Origin: Alphaproteobacteria bacterium
GTDB taxonomy: Bacteria; Pseudomonadota; Alphaproteobacteria; Rhodobacterales; Rhodobacteraceae
NCBI GenBank assembly: GCA_030427145.1
Contig: JAUHWT010000001.1
Span: forward strand, 248,001 to 312,000
Length of the DNA stretch: 64,000 nt
Direction: 5' to 3'
In this document: piece after piece, positions 18,345 through 26,020 of the stretch
How positions within the stretch are numbered: the first letter of the stretch is position 1
Layout of the letters: each line of letters opens with the position of its first letter
Position numbers and translations under genes: made by a program
Notes under the pieces: model-generated
Databases searched by the model: none
Told to the model about the DNA's origin: nothing
The model's input: the letters and a program-made list of their open reading frames with translations, nothing else

Positions 18345-18460
18345 CGAACCTCAATTTGGAACAGGCGGAAAACAATACGCCTTTTGACATCCGTGCGGGT
18401 GATGTGACCCGTGCCGGAGACTGGCCAAATGGCGGGGTGGAGGCAAGGTCTTTTCGTGGA

Positions 18461-21262
18461 TCAGCCCGCATCCAGCAAAGGCCGGATCAGGGCCATGGGA
18501 TGGGCGCGGAGGGTCAGGCGCAGGGAGGAATAGTCCGCCACGACCTCCTCACCCAGGGTCATGGGCGGCAGGGTGACGGGGCCTTCGAGGTCCCCCTCGC
18601 CTTCCAGGCCCGCGAAGAGCGGCAGGGGTTTGTCGCCGGCGATGCCGCGCACCTGCCAGAGAGCTTCGCGGCGGGTGAGGCCAAGGGAGGCGAAGGCGTC
18701 GGCCTCGGCCAGGACCGTGAGCAGACGCGGCGGGGTGCCGGCGCGGCGCCAGACGGCGGCGACGTCGCTGTAGCCGTTGCCACGGGCGGCGGTAATCCAG
18801 TCGGCCTCGTCAGCGCGCATGGATTTGATCTGGCGAAAACCGAGACGCAGGGCGAGGCCGCCGCGCCCGTCGGGTTCGAGCGTGTTGTCCCAGTAACTGG
18901 CGTTGATGCAGACGGGTCGAACGGTGACGTCATGCTTGCGGGCGTCGCCCACGATCTGGGCCGGGGCGTAGAAGCCCATGGGCTGCGAGTTCAGCAGCGC
19001 GCAGGCGAAGACCTCCGGGTGGTGGCATTTGATCCAGGCCGAGGCGTAGACCAGCAGGGCGAAGGAAGCGGCGTGGCTTTCGGGGAAGCCGTAGGAGCCG
19101 AACCCCTCAATCTGGGAAAAGCAGCGTTCGGCGAAGTCGGCCTCATAGCCGTTTTTGGCCATGCCGGAGAGAAAGAGCTCGCGGAATTCGCTGACATTGC
19201 CGTGTTTCTTGAAGGTGGCGAGCGACCGGCGCAGGCGGTCGGCCTGTTCGGGGGAGAAGCCCGCGCCGATAATGGCGATCTGCATGGCCTGTTCCTGGAA
19301 GAGCGGGACACCCAGGGTTTTGCCGAGAACCGCGCCGAGTTCATCCGAGGGGAAGCTGACCTCCTCCTCACCGCGGCGGCGGCGGATGTAGGGGTGGACC
19401 ATGTCGCCCTGGATGGGACCAGGGCGGATGATGGCGACCTCGATGACAAGGTCATAGAAACAGCGCGGGCGCATGCGGGGAAGGAAGTTCATCTGGGCGC
19501 GGGATTCGACCTGGAAGACGCCCAGGCTGTCCGCGCGGCAAAGCATGTCGTAGACCTGCGCGTCCTCGGCAGGCAGGGTTGCGAGGGTGTAGCGGGTGCC
19601 GAAATGCTGGGCCATCAGGTCGAAGGCTTTGCGGATGCAGGTGAGCATGCCCAGCGCCAGCACGTCGACCTTGAGGATGCCCAGCGCGTCGATGTCGTCC
19701 TTGTCCCAGCAGATAACGGTGCGGTCCTCCATGGTGGCGTTCTCGATGGGGACGAGCGCGTCGAGCGGGCCCTCGGTCATGACGAAGCCGCCCACATGCT
19801 GGCTGAGGTGACGGGGGAAGCCGATGATCTCGTCCACAAGCTGCATGGTCTGGGCCAGGCGGCGGTCGGTGGGATCGAGGCCGAGTTCGATGAGGCGGGC
19901 GGTGGGCAGGTCACCGCTGCCCCAGCCCCAGATCTGACTCGACATGGCGGCGACGGTGTCTCGGGAAAGGCCCATGGCGGTGCCGACCTCGCGAATGGCG
20001 CGTTTGCCGCGGTAGTGGATCACGGTGGCGCAGAGCCCGGCGCGGTGGCGGCCGAAGCGGCGATAAATGTACTGGATCACCTCCTCGCGGCGCTCGTGTT
20101 CGAAATCCACGTCGATGTCGGGAGGCTCGTCGCGGGCCTCGGAGACGAAACGTTCAAAGACCATGGTGCCGATTTCGGGGCTGACGGAAGTGACGCCCAG
20201 CGCGTAGCAGACCACGGAATTGGCGGCCGAGCCCCGGCCCTGGCAGAGGATGTTCTGCGAGCGGGCGAATTCAACAACGTCATGCACGGTCAGGAAATAG
20301 GGCGCGTATTTCAGCCGGCCGATGAGGTCGAGTTCGTGATCGGCCTGGGCGCGGGTCTTTTCCGGAACGCCGGAGGGATAGCGCCATTTTAAACCCCGCG
20401 CGGTCAGGCGGGTGAGACGGTCCTGCGGCTCCTCGCCGTCCCAGATTTCCTTCGGGTATTCGTAGCGCAGCTCGTCGAGGGAAAAGGTGCAGTCGTCGGC
20501 GATCAGACCAGCGCGGTGAACGGCATCGGGATGGCCCTGGAAGATACGCAGCATCTCGGCCTCGGACCGCAGGCGGCGTTCGGCATTGGCCTGGGCGGCG
20601 CGGCCGATGGTGTCGATTTTCAGCCCCTCACGGATGCAGGTGAGAATGTCGGTCAGACGGCGGCGCGACCCGTGATGCATCATCGGCTCAGCCGAGGCGA
20701 CGGTGACAAGGCGCAGATCGGCGGCAAGGCGGGTTATTTTGTCGAAACGCGGCGCGTCCTGGCCGTCATAGCGGGGGCTCAAAACCAGATGGGCGTGAGG
20801 ATGCCGTTCGGCAAAGGCACGGGCGGCGGGCAGCCAGTCGGCGCCCGTAAAGCCTGAAGGCGTGTGAAGCAGCAGGTGCATGTCGGGGCCAAAACCGGCG
20901 AGATCGGCGGGCTGGAGCAGGCAGTCGCCTTTTTCGGCCTTCAGCGCGCCACGGGACAGGGTCTGGCAGAGCAGTCCCCAGGCGGGGCGGTTGCGCGGAA
21001 TGGCGGTGATCTCAAGCCCGTTTTGCAGGCAAAGGCGCGTGGCGGGCAAAAGACGCGGGGCGAAATGCGCGTAATCGCCCAGATCACGCCGGATTTCGCG
21101 CAACTCGCTGTGGGCGCGCACGATGCCCGCCACGGAATTCCGGTCGGCAATGGCGAAGGCGGGCAGGCCCATTTCAAGGGCACGGCGGGCGTATTCCTGG
21201 GGGTGACTGCCTCCGGTCAGGAAGGTAAAATTGGATGTAATGCAGAGTTCCGCGAAGGCCAT
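18461..21262 (-). CDS. dnaE2: error-prone DNA polymerase DnaE2, C-terminally short
   Basis: C-family polymerase for damage-induced mutagenesis (translesion synthesis), 933 aa from the ATG at 21262. The PHP domain is N-terminal (LCITSNFTFLTGGSHPQE). The palm carries the Asp pair in PDIDVDFEHERREEV and the third Asp in LKVDVLALGML, and the QHVGGFVMTEGPL and helix-hairpin-helix regions follow. Family members usually have about 1050-1100 residues and end with an OB-fold domain; here the protein stops just after LRLTLRAHPMALIRPLLDAG. None of the three minus-strand frames downstream resembles the missing domain, so a deletion is more likely than a frameshift. No LexA box is seen upstream. imuB lies 377 bp upstream (intervening small gene on the other strand). 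Confidence 0.93.
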   Translation of the reverse strand: MAFAELCITSNFTFLTGGSHPQEYARRALEMGLPAFAIADRNSVAGIVRAHSELREIRRDLGDYAHFAPRLLPATRLCLQNGLEITAIPRNRPAWGLLCQTLSRGALKAEKGDCLLQPADLAGFGPDMHLLLHTPSGFTGADWLPAARAFAERHPHAHLVLSPRYDGQDAPRFDKITRLAADLRLVTVASAEPMMHHGSRRRLTDILTCIREGLKIDTIGRAAQANAERRLRSEAEMLRIFQGHPDAVHRAGLIADDCTFSLDELRYEYPKEIWDGEEPQDRLTRLTARGLKWRYPSGVPEKTRAQADHELDLIGRLKYAPYFLTVHDVVEFARSQNILCQGRGSAANSVVCYALGVTSVSPEIGTMVFERFVSEARDEPPDIDVDFEHERREEVIQYIYRRFGRHRAGLCATVIHYRGKRAIREVGTAMGLSRDTVAAMSSQIWGWGSGDLPTARLIELGLDPTDRRLAQTMQLVDEIIGFPRHLSQHVGGFVMTEGPLDALVPIENATMEDRTVICWDKDDIDALGILKVDVLALGMLTCIRKAFDLMAQHFGTRYTLATLPAEDAQVYDMLCRADSLGVFQVESRAQMNFLPRMRPRCFYDLVIEVAIIRPGPIQGDMVHPYIRRRRGEEEVSFPSDELGAVLGKTLGVPLFQEQAMQIAIIGAGFSPEQADRLRRSLATFKKHGNVSEFRELFLSGMAKNGYEADFAERCFSQIEGFGSYGFPESHAASFALLVYASAWIKCHHPEVFACALLNSQPMGFYAPAQIVGDARKHDVTVRPVCINASYWDNTLEPDGRGGLALRLGFRQIKSMRADEADWITAARGNGYSDVAAVWRRAGTPPRLLTVLAEADAFASLGLTRREALWQVRGIAGDKPLPLFAGLEGEGDLEGPVTLPPMTLGEEVVADYSSLRLTLRAHPMALIRPLLDAG

Positions 21263-21354
21263 GCTCAACAGACCCCCGCACGGTTCAGGCAGGTGGTGTA
21301 AAAACACACGTATTTGTGGTAGTGTCGTCTCCCAAAAACAAATGGAGGAACACC

Positions 21355-21537
21355 ATGGACATGATTCAGATCGACGATTACGCGAGCCGTCTGTATGCCG
21401 CCCATGGCGACAGGGCCGAGTATGAGGCCGCCCAAAAGGCCAAGGCCGCTGAGGAAAACGGCGATTCCGCGGGTGCGGAACAGTGGCAGAGGGTGCGGGC
21501 GAAAATCCATCAGCTGCGCGGGCCGCGGGTGACCTGA
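21355..21537 (+). CDS. small conserved-looking protein, 60 aa
   Basis: Protein of 60 aa starting at MDMIQIDDYASRLYAAHGD, with TGGAGGA about 8 bases before the ATG. It is charged and helical, rich in Ala, Glu and Lys (EAAQKAKAAEENGD), and ends HQLRGPRV. I recall similar short proteins in Rhodobacteraceae but no function. It lies on the strand opposite to dnaE2 and imuB and separates them, so it may be a separate gene that came between the two after rearrangement. The upstream in-frame start at 21316 has no ribosome site and would overlap the dnaE2 promoter region. Confidence 0.65.
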   Translation: MDMIQIDDYASRLYAAHGDRAEYEAAQKAKAAEENGDSAGAEQWQRVRAKIHQLRGPRVT

Positions 21538-21578
21538 CGACGGGTTTTTTGGGCGAAAACGCCTGTTTCTGATGTGAC

Positions 21579-21598
21579 GCCCGGCGGCAACGCCGGGC
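21579..21598. terminator. strong hairpin between convergent genes
   Basis: GCCCGGCG, loop GCAA, CGCCGGGC: eight perfect pairs with a stable GNRA tetraloop, between the small gene (ends 21537) and imuB (ends 21639). No T-run follows on either strand, so it may act as an mRNA 3'-end stabiliser rather than a classical terminator. Confidence 0.5.
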
Positions 21599-21638
21599 AG
21601 CGCCGACCGCTTACCGGAACCGGGCAAAACTACGCACA

Positions 21639-23279
21639 TCACGCAAACACCCCATGGGCGAACCAGCCTGCGGGCAGATCGTCACCATGGGCCTCAAAAA
21701 GCCAGAGCCGGGTGCCGTCACCGGTTTCCACTCGCCAGTAGTCCCGCGCGCCGGTCCGCCAGGCGGGATCGTCCAGCCACCATTCCGGCGCAATCCTCTC
21801 AGGTCCATATGCGGCGGCCAGCGTCTGCGGCTGTCGACGCCAGGTGAAACTGGACGGAGGCGAGCCATCATCGTCGGGCTTCACGGGCTCCGGCGGGAAC
21901 AGTGTCAGCGGCCGGGGCATGGCCGCCGTCGGCCAGTCCGTCGCGGGGTCCGCATAACCCGCAGCCATGACCAGGGCACTCTTCTCGGGAATATGGCTCT
22001 GGGCGGGGTGCAGACGCGTCAGGGCATCGAGACCAAGCCGCGACCCAAGACGGCCGAGCAGGTCCGCCATGTCATCCCGGTCACTGCCGCCCCGGGCGGC
22101 GTCGCGATGGCCGTGATGCTGACGCGGGGTCAGGGGCTCAACGGACACCGCCTCAACCCGAAGCATGTCGATGCCGAACCCCGCGTCCAGGCCCTGAAGC
22201 TTCAGCGCGACGAGGGGCTGGAGGTCATGGGCGGCATTGACCGGACGCGCCAGGCCGATTTCGACCATGTCAGAGCCACCATCCGTGCGGAACCAGGCAA
22301 CCTGAAGCCGCCGCACCCCCCTGCCCGCGGAGCGCAGCCGGTCACATAGTGGTGCCAGGAGACGCTCCACCCCGGCCAGCACGTCCTTTTCCAGTCCAAT
22401 GGGATCGGGAAAACTCAGGCGCAGGGCAAAGACATGAGCCGGACGTGCGGGAGAAATCGGTTCCGGCACGCGACCAAGGGCCTGGTCGAGACGGCGCACG
22501 ACCTGGGGGCCAATGCGGCGGGTCAGCTGCGCTCTCGGCAGGGCGGAAAGATCGCCAATCCGGCGCAGGCCAAGCCCCTGAAGGGCCGTTATCTCCGTCT
22601 GGCCCACGCGAAGGGCGGCAATGGGCAGGGGCGCGAGCCTTTCCTGGGTCATGCCGGGAGGAATGATCCTGTCGACGCCGGAGGGCTGTTGCGGGGCAAG
22701 TGACGGGGGGCCGCCCCTCTCCCAGCGGCGTTTGCGGGCGCGGGCACGGGTGGCGCGGGCCTCCTGGTCGATGGCGTCACCGGCATGGGCCATGCCCTCG
22801 ACCGGACCGGCAAAGCGGGCCACGGCCCAGGCGGCACCGAGCGTATCGGCCAGTCCGGGCTGCACGGTCAGACCAAGATCGGCGGCGGAGGTTTCGATTT
22901 CCCCCAGCAGAGCGGCCTCGCCCCCGAACAGATGCGCGCAGCCGGTGACGTCCAGGGCCAGGGCCTCCGCGCCTTCCGTCGCCACCCAGGGCGAAAACCG
23001 CCCGGCCCAGCGCCGCAGGGAATTCCTGAAAATCGCAAGCCGCCGGGCGTCCTCGGGGCGGGTCACCAGATCGGGACAGATCGCCCGCGCATCCCCCAGC
23101 GCCATGCCACGGCGCAGCCCGGCATCCTGGGCGGAGGCCGACAGGCTGCTGAGCATGAGCGCGTTACGGACCTCCCGCACCATGGCGAAAGGCCGTCCGG
23201 CAAGCTGCGGCTCCACCCTGACCGCCTGTTCGGCGGCGAGACGGGGAAACCAGAGGGACAGGATGCGGTGAGGGTTCAT
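21639..23279 (-). CDS. imuB: ImuB, Y-family polymerase-like protein
   Basis: ImuB, 546 aa, the inactive Y-family polymerase relative that links DnaE2 to the sliding clamp in SOS mutagenesis. The catalytic acidic residue of true Y-family enzymes is missing near the N-terminus (LSLWFPRLAAEQ), and the second acidic site reads ALDVTGCAHLFGGE, as in other ImuB proteins. Helix-hairpin-helix and little-finger-like regions follow. The hydrophobic RPLTLFPPEP near residue 455 may be the clamp-binding element. A LexA box lies 20 bp upstream of the start. imuA, normally in the same operon, is absent here. Confidence 0.9.
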   Translation of the reverse strand: MNPHRILSLWFPRLAAEQAVRVEPQLAGRPFAMVREVRNALMLSSLSASAQDAGLRRGMALGDARAICPDLVTRPEDARRLAIFRNSLRRWAGRFSPWVATEGAEALALDVTGCAHLFGGEAALLGEIETSAADLGLTVQPGLADTLGAAWAVARFAGPVEGMAHAGDAIDQEARATRARARKRRWERGGPPSLAPQQPSGVDRIIPPGMTQERLAPLPIAALRVGQTEITALQGLGLRRIGDLSALPRAQLTRRIGPQVVRRLDQALGRVPEPISPARPAHVFALRLSFPDPIGLEKDVLAGVERLLAPLCDRLRSAGRGVRRLQVAWFRTDGGSDMVEIGLARPVNAAHDLQPLVALKLQGLDAGFGIDMLRVEAVSVEPLTPRQHHGHRDAARGGSDRDDMADLLGRLGSRLGLDALTRLHPAQSHIPEKSALVMAAGYADPATDWPTAAMPRPLTLFPPEPVKPDDDGSPPSSFTWRRQPQTLAAAYGPERIAPEWWLDDPAWRTGARDYWRVETGDGTRLWLFEAHGDDLPAGWFAHGVFA

Positions 23280-23298
23280 CGGGGAATCGTGTCGCGAT

Positions 23299-23313
23299 GT
23301 TCTACTTTTGTTC
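23299..23313 (-). promoter_or_regulatory. LexA (SOS) box upstream of imuB
   Basis: GTTC-TACTTTT-GTTC is a perfect match to the alphaproteobacterial LexA operator GTTC-N7-GTTC. It begins 20 bp upstream of the imuB start codon and 133 bp before the divergent acetyltransferase gene. Confidence 0.85.
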
Positions 23314-23445
23314 TTTTATAGTCCTACGGGTCCGGAGTCGAGTCCGCCGGGCGTCCCGCATGTTCTGAAACCACTGGAAGGGAGACACGAAACAGGTGAC
23401 TGTAAGAGGTTAAGGCCAGGTAAAGGATCACGGTCGGGAAGACAC

Positions 23446-23931
23446 ATGGAACTTACGGTACGTCCCGCCACGACGGCGGATGCAGCGGCAGGCGTGGAGG
23501 TGCTGCGCCGGTCAATTACGGAGCTTTGCGTGGAGGATCACGGCAAGGAGCCAAGTGAACTGAAGCCATGGCTGCGCAACAAAACCGTGGCCGACTGGAC
23601 CGGATGGGTGAACGGGTCCGGCTCATCCCTGTTCATGGCCTTTTTGAGCGACAGGGCATGCGGTGTCGGCATGGTCTCCTGGCACGGTGAGGTTCTGCTC
23701 AACTACGTGCATCCGGATTTCCGCTTTCAGGGCGTGAGCACGGCAGTCCTGAACGTCCTCGAACAGGAAGCCGCCCTGCGCGGAACGACCCGCATGACAC
23801 TGGAAAGCACCCGGACGGCGGAAGGATTCTACAGGGCCCGGGGTTATGTTCCGGTTGCGGGCGGGAACGGCCCCTGGATGGAGAAAACGCTTCTCCCCGC
23901 AGATGACCGGCCAATCACGGAGCCTGGTTGA
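23446..23931 (+). CDS. GNAT family N-acetyltransferase
   Basis: GNAT-fold acetyltransferase of 161 aa. The strand MELTVRPATTADA opens the fold, the acetyl-CoA loop is in VHPDFRFQGVSTAVLNVLE (a variant of the Q/R-x-x-G-x-G/A motif), and AEGFYRARGYVPV is the C-terminal conserved helix-strand. The ATG at 23446 begins the domain directly; an upstream in-frame start at 23308 has no support. It is divergent from imuB, with the LexA box in the shared spacer. The next gene starts 9 bp after its stop. Substrate unknown. Confidence 0.82.
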   Translation: MELTVRPATTADAAAGVEVLRRSITELCVEDHGKEPSELKPWLRNKTVADWTGWVNGSGSSLFMAFLSDRACGVGMVSWHGEVLLNYVHPDFRFQGVSTAVLNVLEQEAALRGTTRMTLESTRTAEGFYRARGYVPVAGGNGPWMEKTLLPADDRPITEPG

Positions 23932-23939
23932 CACGGCCG

Positions 23940-24449
23940 ATGACCCAGGTGTTTCTGTGCGCCGGAGCACAGGAGGCGCAGATGGCGGGCAGTGTGGAAC
24001 GGGTGGAAGCGGCGGCGCGGGCGGCCGGACTGGACGTCAAAATTGAGCGCATGCCGGAAAGCACGCGCACGGCGGCGGAAGCGGCGGCGGCATGTGGCTG
24101 TGGCGTGGCCCAGATCGTAAAATCCATGATTTTCGAGGGTGTTGAGAGCGGCGACCTGAAGCTGATCCTCGTCAGTGGCGCCCATGATCTGGACCTCGAC
24201 CGCGCCCGGGGTCTTTTCGGGGAAGACCTCAAACGGGCGGACGCCAAACGCATCCGGGCGGAGACGGGCTTTGCGATAGGAGGCGTCGCGCCGATTGGTC
24301 ACCTCTCGCCAATTGCGACCTGGATGGATGCGACGCTGCTGACCCATGACAGCGTCCGGGCCGCTGCGGGTGCGCCAAACGCACTGTTTGAGATTGGTCC
24401 GCAAACGCTTCGGGAGACGACCGGAGCGGTTCTGTTCGACCCCAATTGA
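23940..24449 (+). CDS. YbaK/EbsC family aminoacyl-tRNA deacylase-like protein
   Basis: Protein of about 169 aa of the YbaK/ProX family, which hydrolyses mischarged tRNAs such as Cys-tRNA-Pro. Typical elements are CGCGVAQIVKSMIFEG (with the central Lys), a middle LILVSGAHDLDLDRA, and GFAIGGVAPIGH (the glycine-rich loop binding the aminoacyl moiety). The start could be TTG 23928, ATG 23940 or ATG 23982; I chose 23940. It is probably co-transcribed with the acetyltransferase just upstream. The exact tRNA substrate is not readable. Confidence 0.85.
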   Translation: MTQVFLCAGAQEAQMAGSVERVEAAARAAGLDVKIERMPESTRTAAEAAAACGCGVAQIVKSMIFEGVESGDLKLILVSGAHDLDLDRARGLFGEDLKRADAKRIRAETGFAIGGVAPIGHLSPIATWMDATLLTHDSVRAAAGAPNALFEIGPQTLRETTGAVLFDPN

Positions 24450-24531
24450 CGGTCACCGCTACGGACTGACGGACAGGCTGGACGCGGTTCGCGGCGCGGG
24501 ATAGGTACCGCTTTTTAAGCGGACCAATCCC

Positions 24532-25668
24532 ATGCCATCCTCACCCGGTTCCCTGACGTCCCTCCGGCTGGTGTTTGCGCTGAACGCGCTGGGCCTTTCC
24601 GTATGGTTTCCGCGCATTCCGGACGTGAAACAGGCGCTGGATCTGGACGTTCTGGAACTGGCTTTTGCGTTATTTGGGATGCCGGCCGGCACCATGCTGG
24701 GGTTCCTGATTGTGGAACGGATCACCGACCGGCTTGGGGTGCGTAAGACCTGTGTCTGGGGCGGTTCGATTTTCTTCCTGTCGTTCATTGGACCGGCGCT
24801 GGCGACCGGACCGGTAACGCTTGGGCTCGCACTTTTTGTCTGCGGACTGACCATCGCCAGTATTGAGGTGGCGATGAACGCCAAGGCCAGTCAGACGGAG
24901 ACGGAACTTGGTCGCAGGATGATGACCGGATGTCATGCCTGGTGGAGTTTTGGGACCGTGACGGGCGCTCTGGTCGCGGGTGCGTTTGCGCAGGCCGGGA
25001 TTGGCTTCCTGACGCAGCAGATCATTTTGCAGCCGATTTTCGCGGTTCTGAACGTTTGGTTCGCACTGCGGATGATCGACGACGTTGCTTTGGACCGCAG
25101 CACGCCGAAAGAGAAGTTCAGGATGCCGGAAGGCGCGCTTCTGGTGCTGTGCATGGTGCCGATTGGCGCCCTGCTGATAGAGGGCGCGATGCTGGAATGG
25201 TCGGCGCTGTTTTTGCGGGAAAACCTGGAACTTGACCCCTTCACCACCTCGGCCACGTTCTCGGCATTTGCCCTGTCGATGGGGATTGTCCGGCTGCTGG
25301 GCGATCCGCTGGCCGAACGGTTTGGGCCGCACGGGGTGATCCTGGGGTCGGCCGCTCTGATGGGCGTGGGCATTCTGATGTTTGGCGGATCCGGCAGCAT
25401 CTACATGGCCGCGCCGGCGGCGGCCATGGTGGGGCTTGGCTGTGGCAACATCTATCCGTTGACCATGTCGATTGTGGGGCGGCTGCCCGGGACGAAACCG
25501 GCGCGCAATGTCGCGACGCTGGCCCTGATCGCGTTTACGGCATTTTTGATAGGTCCGCCGCTGATCGGTGTCGCGGCGAAGCTCTTTGGTCTGCCGATGG
25601 CGCTGATGATCCTGTCACCCTTTGGCGTGGTGCCGTTTTTGCTCCTGCGGCGACAGGGCCGACATTAA
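24532..25668 (+). CDS. MFS transporter
   Basis: Major facilitator protein of 378 aa with about 12 membrane helices. The loop after helix 2 contains ERITDRLGVRKT, a variant of the MFS signature. The half-repeat loop LLGDPLAERFGPHGVILG appears after helix 8. The overall form resembles the YbjJ-like group of MFS proteins. It begins 82 bp after the YbaK-like gene and converges on the I78-like lipoprotein with a 4-bp overlap at the ends. Substrate unknown; efflux is a common role for this group. Confidence 0.82.
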   Translation: MPSSPGSLTSLRLVFALNALGLSVWFPRIPDVKQALDLDVLELAFALFGMPAGTMLGFLIVERITDRLGVRKTCVWGGSIFFLSFIGPALATGPVTLGLALFVCGLTIASIEVAMNAKASQTETELGRRMMTGCHAWWSFGTVTGALVAGAFAQAGIGFLTQQIILQPIFAVLNVWFALRMIDDVALDRSTPKEKFRMPEGALLVLCMVPIGALLIEGAMLEWSALFLRENLELDPFTTSATFSAFALSMGIVRLLGDPLAERFGPHGVILGSAALMGVGILMFGGSGSIYMAAPAAAMVGLGCGNIYPLTMSIVGRLPGTKPARNVATLALIAFTAFLIGPPLIGVAAKLFGLPMALMILSPFGVVPFLLLRRQGRH

Positions 25669-25949
25669 CCGCAGTAGACGCGCTGCACGGTGTCGTCCGT
25701 GCCGATCTCAAAATTCAGACGGCCCGGGTTTACGTCCTCGCCCAGAGCGGCGCCCGGGAAGTTGAAGCGGGTGTCTTCCGGAAACAGATCCGGATCAAGA
25801 TCGGTCACGCTGGTCCCGACCAGACCCTCGTGGCCTGCCGCACCGCAGGTTGCGGATGCCGCATCGGTCGCGTTTGTGGCATCGTCGCCGGAACAGGCGG
25901 CCAGAAGAAACGCCAGGCTGAGACCGGCTGCGACTGAAATTCGGGGCAT
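25665..25949 (-). CDS. peptidase inhibitor I78-like lipoprotein
   Basis: Small secreted protein of 94 aa. A lipoprotein signal (MPRISVAAGLSLAFLLAACS) ends at the lipobox cysteine. The mature part has CGAAGHEGLVGTSVTDLDP, RFNFPGAALGEDVNPGRLNFE and the terminal VQRVYCG, matching the I78 (Elastase inhibitor AFLEI) pattern, with two cysteines that could form a disulfide. It probably inhibits serine proteases in the periplasm or at the outer membrane. The longer open frame upstream (to 26177) is Arg/His-rich noise overlapping the acs end; the ATG at 25949 is the natural start. Confidence 0.82.
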   Translation of the reverse strand: MPRISVAAGLSLAFLLAACSGDDATNATDAASATCGAAGHEGLVGTSVTDLDPDLFPEDTRFNFPGAALGEDVNPGRLNFEIGTDDTVQRVYCG

Positions 25950-26020
25950 GAATTGACTCCTTAAGGGATGGTGTTGTGCGTGCCCGCAGCGGGCGATTGA
26001 TCCGTTGCGGGCGAATTGAA

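Noticed and set aside
18356-20392. 678-codon open frame antisense to dnaE2
   Set aside because: Shadow of dnaE2; Gly/Ala/Asp-rich composition and no recognisable domain.
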